In this document: positions 34,241 through 45,532 of the stretch, one piece after another | Layout of the letters: each line of letters starts with the position of its first letter | How positions within the stretch are numbered: position 1 is the first letter of the stretch | Assembly (NCBI RefSeq): GCF_040183065.1 | Contig: NC_091120.1 | Coordinates: forward strand, 185,650,127 to 185,714,126 | Source of the DNA: Periplaneta americana | Taxonomy: Eukaryota > Arthropoda > Insecta > Blattodea > Blattidae | Length of the DNA: 64,000 bases | Direction: 5' to 3' | Made by a program: the position numbers and the translations under genes | The notes under the pieces: generated by a model | Databases searched by the model: none | Seen by the model: only the letters and a program-made list of their open reading frames with translations | What the model was told of the DNA's origin: nothing

Positions 34241-36442
34241 ATGATGTCTCGAAGATCTATGAAGAGGGCTTCGCCTTCTACAAACGTCGAAATAAACAGT
34301 TCTGGAAACTTCACTAACGATACAGATACATTGAAAGGAAAAAGGCGAAAACTTGGAACAAAGACAAAAAGAAACGGTGTCAAGTCAAGCAACAATGTAA
34401 ATGAGAACTCTTCACTTGCGAAAGATGAATCATCAGAAAGTAGCTCTGATGAATTTATGCGTCCTTCTTCCTTGCCAGATATTGATACGGATAAGTTTAA
34501 TTTGAAACAAGAAGTGACAACCTCAGATTTCACCGCTATAGAGGATAATATATTAACTGGTGTCACCAGATTGACTGATTCTGAAGATTCAGAGTTTGAA
34601 GATGTTGCAGAAGTCAAACCATCTTATTTACCACTTCCTAAAGTTGAAGAGAAGACAACAGAACATAGACCTACCAAGTCAGTTAGGAAAACGAAGACGA
34701 AAAGTGATCATTCCAGAACGAAATCGACGAAGAAAAATAGGTCTAGTTCAAAGACAAAAACAGGAAGTAAAAACAATTCAGAAAATGGAGTGAAGATCTT
34801 GCCTACTACATCAGAAGTAAATAAGATGGATGTGTCAGAGTTATTGGCATTGGGTGAAGGTTCAGGTGTTGTAAAGGAAGAAATTAAGGACGTTGAAGAT
34901 AGAATACATTCTGCAACATCAGATTCAGAAGATGATATATCGGACTGGGAAGATGTTGGAGGATTAGGACCACTAGATGTAAAAGATGAAAATATAAAAT
35001 CCATCATTCCTAAGGAAGGGGTTGAAGTAACTTTGCAGATGCCAGATATTTACAGGAAAAGAAAGAAAAAGGGTTTTGATATGGAAGCACATCTTAGACG
35101 TAGGTTGAATAGAGTAAAACGTGAACTTCAGGTTTTAATTCATAAAGTCCATCTTTTGTGCTGGATTGCTCATGGCCGATACATAAATTCAACCCTTAAT
35201 TCGGAAGTTCTGATGGCCCTTTCCTTATCATTTATTCCCTCCCAACATTGCTACCCAGGGAAGCATACGAACCTCGACTACCTTGAGAAAATAGTTGAAT
35301 GGTTCAGGAAGACAGTGACTGTTAAAGAAACTACCGAGAAAAATCCTTCTTTGTCATTGTGTGATTCGTTACAAGAACAGTTTCAGTCAAGAACTGCTTA
35401 TTCTAATCGTGATCTAGTGTTGATGTTCATTTGTGTGCTTCGAACTATAGGGGTAAAAGCTAGGCTTTTGCTGTCACTGCAACCACTTCCACTGAAACCA
35501 CCAAGTGATGAAATGTGTGCTGTTAGTAGAACTAAAGTGAAGAAAGAAGAATCTATTGTGAAGGATGAAGTTGACGATGCTGGTGTTAGCGAAAGCACAT
35601 CTAAGGAACAGTTGGAGAAAACAAAAAGTAAAAGTACCGATAGGTCTACGGAAAGTCGAAAAGAAAGTGACAAAAAATTACAAAATAAGAATCAAATTAG
35701 TAAATATACCAAGAAAAGTAACACAAAATCGAGCAGTTCAAGTTCAAAGTCAAAATCTCATGAAAGTAAAACTCCTAAAAAGAAAAGTGATGCAGATATA
35801 TCGGACGAAAAGATGGATAAATTGAAGAGGACACTAAGAGAGCGTAAAGAAGTTTTGAATAAGTACAAAGATGATTCTGATAGTGCAGGTGAAAATGGTG
35901 TGTTGAGCCAGAAAGCAAGTGTAGAATCGAAAAAGAGCCAGAAAACGAGTGTAGAATCGAAAAAGAGACAAAGTGCAAGTACAAATGATAAAGGGCGCAA
36001 AAAATCAAGTGAACCTACTACCTCGTCAACAAAGAAAGAATCTGGTGAGAAGAAAGGTAATACTAACAAAAAAGGTAACACTTCTCGAACCAAAACTGAA
36101 GATGACAATAGCGACAGCGACTTCGTTCCAGAATCTTCATCAAGACGGAAATCTACTGGTAAACAGAACTTAAAAGAAAATTCGACAGATTCAAATAGTG
36201 AAAGCGAGTTTGAACCGAAGAAAGTATCTTATAGGAAGAAATCAAAAAGTGTTGATGTGGTGGACAGGAGGGTTTTATCATCAGATTCTGCATCATCAGG
36301 TGATGGGACTGGAGTTCAGAAGAAGGAGAAGAAGAAAAGAGTAGGTCATGATGTGTGGACCGAGGTTTTTGTTGAAGAGGAAGAGAAATGGATCAGTGTA
36401 GATATTGGAAGAGGCAAAGTACACTGCGTTGCTGAATTACAT
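34241..36442 (+). CDS. XPC: XPC (Rad4) DNA damage sensor, coding exon 1
   Basis: XPC recognises helix-distorting lesions such as UV photoproducts and starts global-genome nucleotide excision repair in the nucleus, normally with RAD23 and centrin. This exon encodes residues 1-734. Residues 1 to about 280 are a Lys/Ser/Glu-rich disordered tail. About 284-420 is the first half of the transglutaminase-like fold (LNRVKRELQVLIHKVHLLCW, and later LVLMFICVLRTIGVKARLLL), which is non-catalytic in this family. About 420-695 is a charged disordered insert, and 704-734 resumes the fold (VWTEVFVEEEEKWISVDIGR). The exon ends in phase 0 at GTGAGT (36443). ATG at 34241 is followed at once by a second ATG; either could start. 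The full protein, 1118 residues over six exons, is somewhat longer than human XPC because of the disordered parts. Confidence 0.93.
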
Positions 36443-37529
36443 GTGAGTATCTAAGGAAATTTATCTGTGAACTACAGTATTTATGAATTTATTTATTGCT
36501 GAGTGTGTAGTTTTGACTGAGGTATTGGAAAAGATTATCTCCTGAATTGTCAGTTAAGATACAACCTAATTATCTGCAAAGAGAAGAATCTTCATTGTTT
36601 ATGTTAATATAATGCCAGTTTTGTAAATTTGGTTCCATTTTGAATTAATTTCCTCTAAGCTTAGATGGTTATATTAACATTTCGGTAGGCAAATTCTTCA
36701 GCCAAGTGAACCAAATGAGAGACAGTTTTTTATTTAATACCTTCTGGGAGGTCTATACACTGATAAACACATGGTTTTATTTTCCAATTTCAACTTACTT
36801 TCAACATAAGAATAAAAAAATATTTTCTCAGTTTGTTCTTAAATATTGCTGTAACTGCGTCATCTTGGCTGTAGAATGCCCTTCCATTTCTCCCATCTTT
36901 CTTCAAGATTACTCCCCTAAAACCAGTACCCTTCCTAATCTTCACTTGAGAGGCCTAAGTTACATAACGAAATTCAAACATCGCCATTCAAATCCAACAC
37001 ATGATTGTATAATCAACTTCTCTGAGGGGTACATAACGAATTACTGGAGAATCGAAGAATTTCACTTCACATAGGCTACAACGATTCATTTACTTCCATA
37101 CAATTAAGGAATCCTAGATAATGCAACCATTTGCCTTTATCCAATTATAGTCCCGTCGCTCTTATTTCCGGCAGCCAATCACGTTGCAGGTCGGCTACAT
37201 TTAAATGTGTGCGTCTTGTCATTCGCTATTGATGATGTAATGAATTTCCTAAGGCTCGATAAATACTTAATATAATCGCCCGCCATTTTGGCTCTTTCAT
37301 TGGCGTTTGCAGAAATCACACGAGGACGTTATTTGCCACTCAATTATTTGCTGAATTACAGTGCGTTTGATTTATTATCATAGGAGCTACGACATGATAA
37401 TGTTTAACGGTGAAGCAAATAGATTCCTCATCTGGTAGCTCGGCAACGAAAGAACAAAATTGGCGAACGATACTACCTACTTAGAATTTATAGAGCCTTC
37501 ACTTTCTAAGACGTAAGCAAAGGGGAATA
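36443..37529. other. XPC intron 1, proximal part
   Basis: No gene seen. The 37090-37480 stretch, with a GC-richer ATAATCGCCCGCCATTTTGG, looks like a dispersed repeat, but I found no second copy in this window. Confidence 0.4.
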
Positions 37530-37810
37530 GTCACACCAGAAATAACAGCGACATGACTATAAAACAGAAATAAGAAGAGACGTTAAGAAGAAAACAACTA
37601 AAGTGGTTATGGACAGAAGGTGCGAATGGGAGAAGAAAGAAAATCAAGATCAAGGACGAAGTATATGAATAATATTGAGATGATGGCAAGGAAAAGGAAT
37701 TGGGGAACCGAGAATAATGGCGAGGGATAGAAAGGAATGGAGGAGATGGATCGAGACAGACCCGATGCTGTGGTGCAAAAGGGAAAGACGAAGAAGATGC
37801 CACCATTATC
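37530..37810 (+). pseudogene. LINE 3' coding fragment in XPC intron 1
   Basis: Shifted plus-strand frames read KRNWGTE-like, ARDRKEWRRWIETDP and CKREDEED, resembling the C-terminal MARDRxEWRxW stretch of LINE open reading frames. Short and broken. Confidence 0.45.
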
Positions 37811-38103
37811 CTCACCGGACTTTCCTGCCAATGTTATCCCTTCCTTTTACTACCCAAAATTCTCTTTGATTACATCATTGATAATATCCCTTGCATTGAA
37901 TTACCCCTGGACCTCTCGAGATGACAAATGAGCCGTCCCTTTTCCCATTGCACAAATGCTTCTTATGCTGGGGTAACATGTGGCAGTGGTTCACTTCTTT
38001 TGAAGAATTTATCAACAATTCTTTAAATTAGTCACTTTTTTTTTATGGAAGATAGGTCTAAAGTCTACTGTATCATTGAAGTCTGTAGTGGGCTTATTGT
38101 GCC

Positions 38104-38484
38104 TTACTTCTCCTTTGTAGTAATAGTGAACTGAAGTACAAATGGTTGCGTTCTTGTATCATGACTTGTTGTATGGTGCCATCTGTCAATTAAACTAGAC
38201 CTACACGGAATATTTAGAGACCCATCAAAAAATCTAGAGGCCCATTTTCTTTGGTACCTGATTACTGCATTTTGAAGGGAACTCGACATGATTTGTTGAC
38301 AAACCAATTTTGAATGCATTCTGGTGGTGACAGCTGGTCCATTCATGCTAATGGTCATTAAATTGTTTGTTGTTTCAAATATTAGCACGCTTCCGAGGGT
38401 GGATTTTATTCCATTTGTACATCTTAAAACACTTTCACATGCAACTGTACTGACTCTGTTGCAACAATTGACAACAATACACAA
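38104..38484 (-). pseudogene. hAT transposase C-terminal fragment in XPC intron 1
   Basis: 126 open codons. VSTVACESVLRCTNGIKSTL then TTNNLMTISMNGP resembles the hAT C-terminal block (VACERxFSxMNxIKSxxR...LMxISMNGP) of the KIAA1586/ZNF862-like group. Key residues have drifted, and no TIRs or catalytic core are present. Confidence 0.5.
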
Positions 38485-38625
38485 GAAATCTTGAAATGCC
38501 GAGGCTGACTTACAACATTTTTGCTCAATGTTTCAAAAAGTAAGTGTTTGCACACTTGTTTTGACACAAATAATTCATAAACAGCTGATCGCCACTGAAT
38601 TTTGGAAGGAAATCTTTGAAATGTT

Positions 38626-38878
38626 CAATACGTTAATATAGTAAACATCCCATATATAGTGCAATAAGAACGTAAATGTGTACTAAATTGTGAAAAATTC
38701 GTTTACAGTGGCGCGAACCTTGAATGTTAACATCAAAAATTTAAAATTGGTAATTCAACATTCAAGGTTCAGTATGTTAGCACCACTGTAAACGAATTTT
38801 TCACAATTTTATCATTGTCATAACACATTTACGTTCTTATTGCACTATATATGGGATGTTCACTATATTAACATATTG
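38626..38878. repeat. Foldback repeat, about 105-120 bp arms
   Basis: 38626-38729 and 38757-38878 are near-perfect inverted copies with a loop of about 27 bp. CAATACGTTAATATAGTAAA at the left pairs with the right-hand end ATATTAACATATTG, and GAACCTTGAATGTT pairs with AACATTCAAGGTTC. It is probably a MITE. In XPC pre-mRNA it would form a long hairpin. Confidence 0.85.
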
Positions 38879-39039
38879 ATTATTGACAAAACGGAATTCA
38901 GGAGTAAAATGTAAAAATAACGAATAGTGGTTTGAATGAGTCGGACATTATTGTCCTCTTTTGGCATGCTTTTCACTTCATCCACTAGGCGGCTTCTGAC
39001 TCGGCATAGCAGGGACGGCAACATTGCAAACAAAATAGA

Positions 39040-39175
39040 TTAGGTGTGTAGTATTATGTGAGAGATTAGATTTGGTGTGTATTGAGAGGTTAGGTTAGGT
39101 TTGGTTAGATGTGCATTATTTTGTGAGAGGTTAGGTTAACTTAAGTTAGATTAGGTGTGTAGTATTGTGTGAGAG
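39040..39175. repeat. TTAGG-like degenerate repeat
   Basis: Several TTAGG/GGTTAGGTTAGG-type pieces are interleaved with a GTGTGTAGTATT.TGTGAGAGGTT unit repeated three times. TTAGG is the usual insect telomere unit. Here it is interstitial and degenerate. Confidence 0.5.
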
Positions 39176-39773
39176 GTTCATCACAGTTGGGGACGTTGAA
39201 AAAAACCATGATTACCTTCTTTACATTATGTTTCATTAAGAAAATATAGTTGTTTTCTTAATTCACGCACGACAAATTTCGTAAGGTATGTATTTCGGGT
39301 GGATTGGGTGGGCTTACAGCTCTCTTAGTGATCACATCAAATTTCTATTACTCCATACTATAAATCCTAGCCATTTTCAAGATATTTCAGAAATGTTTTC
39401 TAGTGGCGCCTACATAAAGAATCTTCACCATGTCAACATACTGTTACAGTCAACTTCCCCAAGAAAATGTAATTTTAAAATGACCAAAATAGTAATATAG
39501 GAAACCCTTTCTCCTGTAAACTTCCAAGAATATGTTCAAAACAAAATCTCAAACCTTTTACTCCTTAAGTGCATTGAAAGACAAAGGTTTTGTTCAGCTT
39601 CCTGGACAGCTTGAAACATGTTGAAGAGAATAGTGTATGCAGTGAGGGATAAAGGAAGGATTCTGACTCCTTTTTAGAAGAGGTTATTAGAAGAATGGGA
39701 AGAGAAAGTGTTTTCTTTTGTAAAGGGAGCAGATTGGTGACCAAAGGGTAAATACAAGAAGGATTACAGTATA

Positions 39774-40049
39774 ATGGTCCTCAACCCTTCCTCCGGCATT
39801 TTTGTAAAAGTGAACCCTGGGAAATTCCAAGGCCGAGTACACAGTAGCATACCTCTAATGGGAAGAAGTGCGAAATCGGTCAGTGCCTACTACCTACATG
39901 GCCAGATTAGATTCAAGTTTCGAACTGTGAACATCAGGATGTCAAAGGGTAAAGTGTTTAAGTTGGAAGATACAGCGAACATTAGTACTGATATTGAACG
40001 TGGTCTGACCCAAACGGGCATTAATACTGTAGCAACGTCAGTAGTATAG
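39774..40049 (+). other. Unrecognised open frame in XPC intron 1
   Basis: 91 open codons contain SAYYLHGQIRFKFRTVNIRM and GLTQTGINTV. It is denser in protein-like composition than nearby frames and lies directly before a pogo-type terminal repeat, so it may be transposon-derived. I cannot name a family. Confidence 0.25.
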
Positions 40050-40059
40050 AAACAGACAC

Positions 40060-40136
40060 TTCGGTTTTAGTGAACCTCGGATATAGTGAACGAGATATGC
40101 TGGTCCGCAGAAGTTCACTATAACCGGAGTTGACTG
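40060..40136 (-). mobile_element. pogo/Tigger terminal fragment next to XPC exon 2
   Basis: The reverse complement reads CAGTCAACTCCGGTTATAGT and continues with GAACTTCTGCGGACC, typical of Tigger ends. It abuts TA at 40137-40138. The end lies 32 bp before the exon 2 start. The other terminus was not found. Confidence 0.6.
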
Positions 40137-40168
40137 TATTTACAGCAAACATAATTGATTTGTTACAG

Positions 40169-40410
40169 TCACGTGCAACTCAACCTGTAACGTACGTGTT
40201 GGCCTTCAACAACGACCTGACATTGAAAGATGTTACATGTCGGTACTGTGCTAATTTCACGACAACAACACGGAGACTTCGTGTCGACGAGAAGTGGTGG
40301 CAGGAATCACTGAGTCCTTTCCTTACAGCCCCCACTGCTCAAGACAGAGAGGAAGATGAGGAGCTCAACAGACTCATGTTGGACCGTCCCATGCCAACAA
40401 CTCTCAAAGA
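40169..40410 (+). CDS. XPC: XPC coding exon 2
   Basis: It follows TTGTTACAG and starts in phase 0 with SRATQPVTYVLAFN. It contains the family motif DEKWWQESLSPF and ends RPMPTTLKE, with the last codon split (2 nt) at GTAAGT. Residues 735-815 finish the transglutaminase-like fold and begin beta-hairpin domain 1. An alternative acceptor 15 bp upstream (TTTACAG, 40144) would add residues absent from relatives. Confidence 0.93.
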
Positions 40411-40879
40411 GTAAGTTTTAATTCTTGAATTGTAACAGATTTTTTTTTTTTTTTGTCCTTGTTCAGTTTGGCCAAGCACTAGTTTGCGAGATTTAATTTT
40501 CATTTCTCTCAAGATTACAAACTAAGCACGTAATTATGCTGGACTATATAGACCAGTCATTCCCAACTATGATATGTCCTCCTTGAAGTTCATGCTTATT
40601 TTGTCCACCTCCCAGGTGTTTTGTAGGTCTACCGTATAATTTAGGCTGGTAATCATGTTCTACTCATTAAATATTTGCGTAATATAGTGAAATAAACATC
40701 CATAATAAATTTCACTTCTGGCTTTCAAATATATTCTGAAAATACATAAATACAAAGTTATTTTGCATTAGAACTTACATCATGTCTTTGCTGTGAAAAG
40801 TGAAACCAATTTTTAGATTTACCATGAAGTTATCAGTGCGATGATTTTTTTGCTGTGAGAAATTAAACCTTTTTATTAG
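40411..40879. other. XPC intron 2, proximal part
   Basis: AT-rich. CAGTCATTCCCAACTATG near 40554 resembles a hAT terminus, but no partner end was found. Confidence 0.35.
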
Positions 40880-41625
40880 ACTTACCATATTCATAGATTA
40901 CAAAAAGGCATATGACTTGGGTAAGAGAGAAGTTTTATATAATATTCTTATTGAATTTGGTATTCCCAACAAAATAGTTCGATTAATTAAAATGTGTCTC
41001 AGTGAAACTTACAGCATAATCCGTATAGATCAGTTTCTGTCTGTTGCTTTTCCAATTCACTGTGGGCTAAAGCAAGGAGATGCACTATCACCTTTACTTT
41101 TTAACTTCTCTATAGAATATGCCATCCAGTCAAAAAATCTGAAAGTTAGAATTTATAAACAGTTATATTACCGGTTGTTCTGAATCGTTATGAAACTTGG
41201 ACTCCCACTTTGAAAGAGGAACAGAGATTAAGGGTGTTTGAGAATAAGTTTCTTAGGAAAATATTTGGTCTAAGAGGGATGAAGTTACAGGAGAATGGAG
41301 AAAATTACACAACACAGAACTGCACACATTGTATTCTTCACCTGACATAATTAGAAACATTAAATCCAGATGTTTGAGATGGGCAGGGCATGTAGCACGT
41401 ATGGACGAATCCAGAAATGCATATAGAGTGTTAGTTGGGAGGCCGGAAGGAAAATGACCTTTGCGGAGGCCGAAACATAGATGGGAGGATAATATTAAAA
41501 TGGATTTGAAAGGGGTGGGATATGATGATAGAGAATGGATTAATCTTGCTCAGGATAGGGACCGATGGCAGGCTTATGTGAGATCAGCAATGAACTTGCG
41601 GGTTCCTTAAAAGCCATTTGTAATT
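40880..41625 (+). pseudogene. LINE family A, copy 2, internally deleted
   Basis: FIDYKKAYD and then REVLYNILIEFGIPNKIVRL run to LKQGDALSPLLFNFSIEYAI, which joins directly to SKNLKVRIYK. The YADD segment is therefore deleted. The 3' part (41280-41625) is the same sequence as the other copies in shifted frames and ends near TAAGTAAG. It lies in XPC intron 2 on the sense strand. Confidence 0.85.
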
Positions 41626-41889
41626 AAGTAAGTATTAGACTTACCATAATGTTATTGTTGCTGTTATGATGCGAAGTCTGACAATATTTTCGATATTCTA
41701 AGTCACAAGTCTTCTCAGCATTGAGTTTACTTGTATTTTTTTGTTCTTGAAGAAGACCAGATTAAAAATGTACTTTCATACAAGTATGCTAATGAAAAAC
41801 TTTGCAGAATACAAAAAGATTTCGAAGAGGTGCAAGGATTTTTTTATCTTGGTCTTTCAGAAAATCATTTTATTTACTAAGGGATTTCA

Positions 41890-42090
41890 ATGTTGGAGGG
41901 AAAAAGACCTTTGGGGAGGCCGAGACGTAGATGGGAGGATAATATTAAAATAGATTTGATGGAGGTGGGATATGATGATAGAGACTGGCTTAATCTAGCA
42001 CAGGATAGGGACCAATGGCGGGGTTATGTGAGGGCGGCAATGAGCCTGCGGTTTCCTTAAAAGCCTTTTGTAAGTAAGTAAGTAAGGGAT
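41890..42090 (+). pseudogene. LINE family A, copy 3, 3' end only
   Basis: GGGAAAAAGACCTTTGGGGA and the following RRRWEDNIK-type coding run to the AAAGCCTTTTGTAAGTAAGT tail. About 200 bp long, it lies only about 260 bp downstream of copy 2 in the same orientation. Confidence 0.85.
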
Positions 42091-42242
42091 TACAATTTTC
42101 ATATTGCACTTTGTGCCATTATCTGCAGTTGTACAATAAGTGTAAGTAACATTTTTGGTTGAAGTACCCTAGTTAAGTGTTATGTTTAAAGATGACATTT
42201 TTTTACTTCATGGTATGAAATTGATACGAAATGTGTTTACAG

Positions 42243-42468
42243 GTTCAAGAACCACCCATTGTATGTTCTGAGAGATGATTTGCTGAAATTTGAAGCAATA
42301 TATCCACCAGACGCTCCTACTTTGGGTTTTGTGAGAGGAAAGCCAGTGTATGCAAGAGAATGTGTTCATACCTTGCATTCGAGGGAGATTTGGATGAAAG
42401 AAGCGAAAGTAGTTCGTTTGGGAGAACAACCTTACAAAATTGTGAAGGCCAGACCCAAGTATGACAAG
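42243..42468 (+). CDS. XPC: XPC coding exon 3
   Basis: It follows TGTTTACAG. The first base completes a Glu codon, then come [20 protein letters not shown] and later [20 protein letters not shown] and [10 protein letters not shown]. These are the most conserved XPC/Rad4 stretches (beta-hairpin domains 1 and 2), which bind undamaged DNA next to the lesion and begin to insert at the damage. It ends in phase 0 at AAG before GTAAAC. Residues 815-890. Confidence 0.95.
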
Positions 42469-42949
42469 GTAAACATTGAAAACTTAAAAATGAATATGAT
42501 CATTAAAAATATTTATATTCTATAAGCAACTAATTATATTCTTTGAACCACGTTTTGAAGGAAAGGATATAATACCTTAAAATAAATTTATATTTCTTTC
42601 TAGAAACCTATTAACCAAATTATATTGTTTTTTTTTCTATTACGAGAAATATCGTATAATACAATCATTTCATTTCATCCAAAATAAATTTTATTTACTT
42701 TTTTTTTTTTAATATTCTATCTTCTGCATAGGCTGCTTTCATTCAATGTTGATCCTTATTGTGTCGGACATCATACAACAGTTTTTCTTTGGTCATCCCT
42801 TTCTTCTCCTTTTCCCTACCTCCCACTAAAATATTTCTTGGTAATGTCCAATTTGACATTATTTTAACATGTCCAAACTATTTCAAATATTCTTTCCCAC
42901 ATACCTAATTTCCCTTATCATATTACAGTAAAACTTCATTCACAAGTTT

Positions 42950-42954
42950 TTATT

Positions 42955-43005
<51 letters not shown>

Positions 43006-43440
43006 TTTTATTCCATAGATCTTACATGAGCAATGAAGCTTTAAGATGTGGAACAAGTCAAAATTTTACAATATTACAATTACAATATTTACAAATTTTT
43101 ACAGTTTTACAATTTAGTAATTTTCTACAATTTTTACAATTTTGTGCAAATTTTTACAATATTTTGGCAAGATGTAGTGAGATGAGGTGAAGTCCGAGGA
43201 TTCGCCAAAATATTACCCGGCATTTGCCTTTTGGTTGGGGAAACCTCGGAAAAACCCAACCAGGTAATCAAATCAAAGGGGTTGATGCTGAGGACTCGCC
43301 ATAGACCATCCGGCTTCAGTCGCACGGCTGTGGAAAACCTCGGAAGAAACCGAAGACCAAAGGGGGATCCAACCGAAACCCGAACACAGCTCCGGATCAG
43401 CAGCCCAGCGAGTCTGTCGACTGAACTACATCGATGGCTC
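42950..43440 (-). mobile_element. Composite tRNA-headed SINE with (AATA)n tail, minus strand
   Basis: On the minus strand a degenerate tRNA-like head (about 43430-43360) precedes TTACCTGGTTGGGTTTTTCC, which is shared with the SINE at 732. Then come a (TTGTAAAA)-rich zone and CATGTAAGATCTATGGAATA running into AATAAATA repeats (42950-43010). It lies antisense in XPC intron 3. Confidence 0.65.
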
Positions 43441-44009
43441 TACTAAAGTATACAATACATAGCCAATCAGATTATTAAATTTACAAACGCAAACAATCAT
43501 TTATAAGTTGAGCTATATGTATAATACAAAACAAGTAAGTTAATTAAATTTAAGGCATAAACAATTCAACCATTTGTGATACACAGAAATTGATAATACA
43601 TATCATGCAAACTACTTCAACTTACAAACACAAACAGTTTACCAACAGAGCTATACAGATTACTATTCAATTATTGAAATCTGAGGAATAAAAACATATA
43701 AGTGAGAATCCCGATTATACGGGCCAACAGCAATCCGGATAATACAGAGGTTGAGAGCGCTATATGGTTTTTGATCCTGTAATCTTAAAGGAACAAAGAT
43801 CAGATCCAGTAATATAGAAAGATGTTACATGTACATAATAAACGAGTTTTCATTTATAAATTGAACATCTTTGAAGTATTTGAAGAGGTGCATTGCATAT
43901 CATCTGATGGCTCCATAAAAATTCCCATTTTCACACTTGGGGATCCACCAGTCAATGCCCTGTAACTCTTTCTCATTTAGTAGTTTTAAATAATGTACGT
44001 AATTAATAT
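43441..44009. other. XPC intron 3 spacer
   Basis: AT-rich. CCCGATTATACGGGCCAACA and ATCCGGATAATACAGAGG near 43710-43750 resemble a pogo-type terminus. Otherwise unrecognised. Confidence 0.35.
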
Positions 44010-44247
44010 CCCAGGTGGTGACAGGATTTTTTCTCGTTGCCAAACTTTCAGAACGGCCCCGAGATTCACTCAGCCTTCTATAAAATTGAGTACTGGGTCT
44101 TTCCCGGGGGTAAAAGGCAGTCAGAGCGTGGTGCCGACCACACCATCTCATTCTAGTGCCGAGGTCATGGAAAGCATGGGGCTCTACCTCCATGCCCCCC
44201 CAAGTGCCTTCATGGCATATTACGGGGATACCTTTACCTTTACCTTT
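44010..44247 (+). mobile_element. Short retroelement with (CCTTTA)n tail and 14-bp duplication
   Basis: TACGTAATTAATAT flanks it exactly (43996-44009 and 44248-44261). The 238-bp insert contains GGGGCTCTACCTCCATGCCC and ends GGGGATACCTTTACCTTTAC. I recall this 3' end from insect LINEs. Whether this is a SINE or a truncated LINE is open. It lies in XPC intron 3. Confidence 0.75.
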
Positions 44248-44489
44248 TACGTAATTAATATTGTAGTTTTTCCTAACTTTAAGAAACTAGTTCATTGTTT
44301 ATATTGTGACTTTAATTCACACAACAATAATGTTACTTTTATTCACAACAATTCTATTTCTGAATTTAAACACTCCCATCAACAATGGGTATTTCACTTC
44401 ACACAGCAACACAGTATTCGTTATTGCACTCCACAGACGACAATGACAATTTACTTGGATTATTGAAAACAACAATGTACTCCTAATCT

Positions 44490-45110
44490 CAACTAATGTT
44501 CACAAAGCACTATTTACAAAAGAAAACTGTCAGTTCTCAGTTCACAGTTCGTTTGCCGTGGCTAGTTCTTCTAGCTCATTCACTCAAGTTCACAGTATAT
44601 CGATCCCAAGACTTCCAGGGACAGTCCACTGCACTCGAACTCAAGACTTCCGGATACGCCACACTCGCCTGGTTGCTGCCACAGTTGCGGTCCTCCTCAA
44701 GTCGAACCCAGATCTTGAAGGCTGGCTTTCTTGCTCGTTCACTGCTGCTTCACAAGACTGACTCGCTGTTCTAAACTGAACTGGAATTGGCTCTTCTTCG
44801 CGTCTTCTGTTTATTACTAAATCACACATTCTCGATGTTTCTACAGCAATCGGTCTTCGCGAATGATCTGTTTCCTCCTGCTTCTTCTCCCCCTTCACCT
44901 CGCGCCGCAGTTGGCCCCCTTCCTCTCTCGGAATCTAGACATTTCCCTTACATCCGTCCCCTCCAGTCTGGCTGGCTGCAGTCTTCCTACCGTTCGCTGT
45001 GCCACGCCATAGTGTCCGCCGACTTGCGTCTTTCCCACTCCGCCGCCTGTCTTCTCGCGCGCCCTCCCTTCTGCAGGACGCGTGCTCGACTTCCGACACG
45101 GCTTTCACAA
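44490..45110. other. GC-rich block in XPC intron 3, possible solo LTR
   Basis: This 0.6-kb stretch is far richer in G+C and CpG than all its surroundings. On the minus strand it would begin near TGTGTTCAATTTTTTGATCC (about 45149) and include GGAGGGCGCGCGAGAAGACA. That is compatible with an LTR-retrotransposon promoter, but I could not find matching TG/CA borders or a target duplication. The open frames on both strands follow from the base composition. Confidence 0.3.
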
Positions 45111-45188
45111 TATTATTATAATAGAACACCGGGATCAAAAAATTGAACACAGTTACTAAGTGAATTTTAAAAAGATGTTTTATTACAG

Positions 45189-45357
45189 ATGTCAGGACAA
45201 TTTGTAAAAGACTTGCCCCTGGAGGTCTTCGGCTCCTGGCAAGTGGAAGATTATATTCCGCCTCCTGCTGTGGATGGTAAGGTTCCCAGAAATGAATATG
45301 GCAATGTGGAGCTGTACAAGCCGTGTATGCTGCCTAAGGGAACTGTCCACCTTCAAG
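45189..45357 (+). CDS. XPC: XPC coding exon 4
   Basis: It follows TTTTATTACAG in phase 0. LEVFGSWQVEDYIPPPAVDG, VPRNEYGNVELYKPCMLPKG and TVHLQ are beta-hairpin domain 3, which flips damaged nucleotides out of the helix. It ends after one base of a split codon at GTAAGC. Residues 891-947. Confidence 0.95.
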
Positions 45358-45532
45358 GTAAGCTTCAGTACTGTAATCCCTTGTTAATTATATAAGTTCA
45401 GCAAAATTATCATAATTTTAACCATTTCTCCTCAAAAGTTTTATACATGTTCTTAAAAATCACATAAAAGCACAGAATTTCACGACATAAAATATCAGGC
45501 CTTATGTGAAGCACATAATTACTTACTTACAA

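Noticed and set aside
34225..34617. Minus-strand Ser-rich frames over XPC exon 1
   Set aside because: They are complements of the Lys/Ser/Glu-rich XPC coding sequence.
36706..37074. 122-codon plus-strand frame in XPC intron 1
   Set aside because: No family resemblance, intronic and AT-rich. No splice signals link it to XPC.
40144..40168. Alternative acceptor TTTACAG for XPC exon 2
   Set aside because: It would keep the frame but add eight codons not aligned with relatives. The later TTGTTACAG gives a better pyrimidine context and family match.
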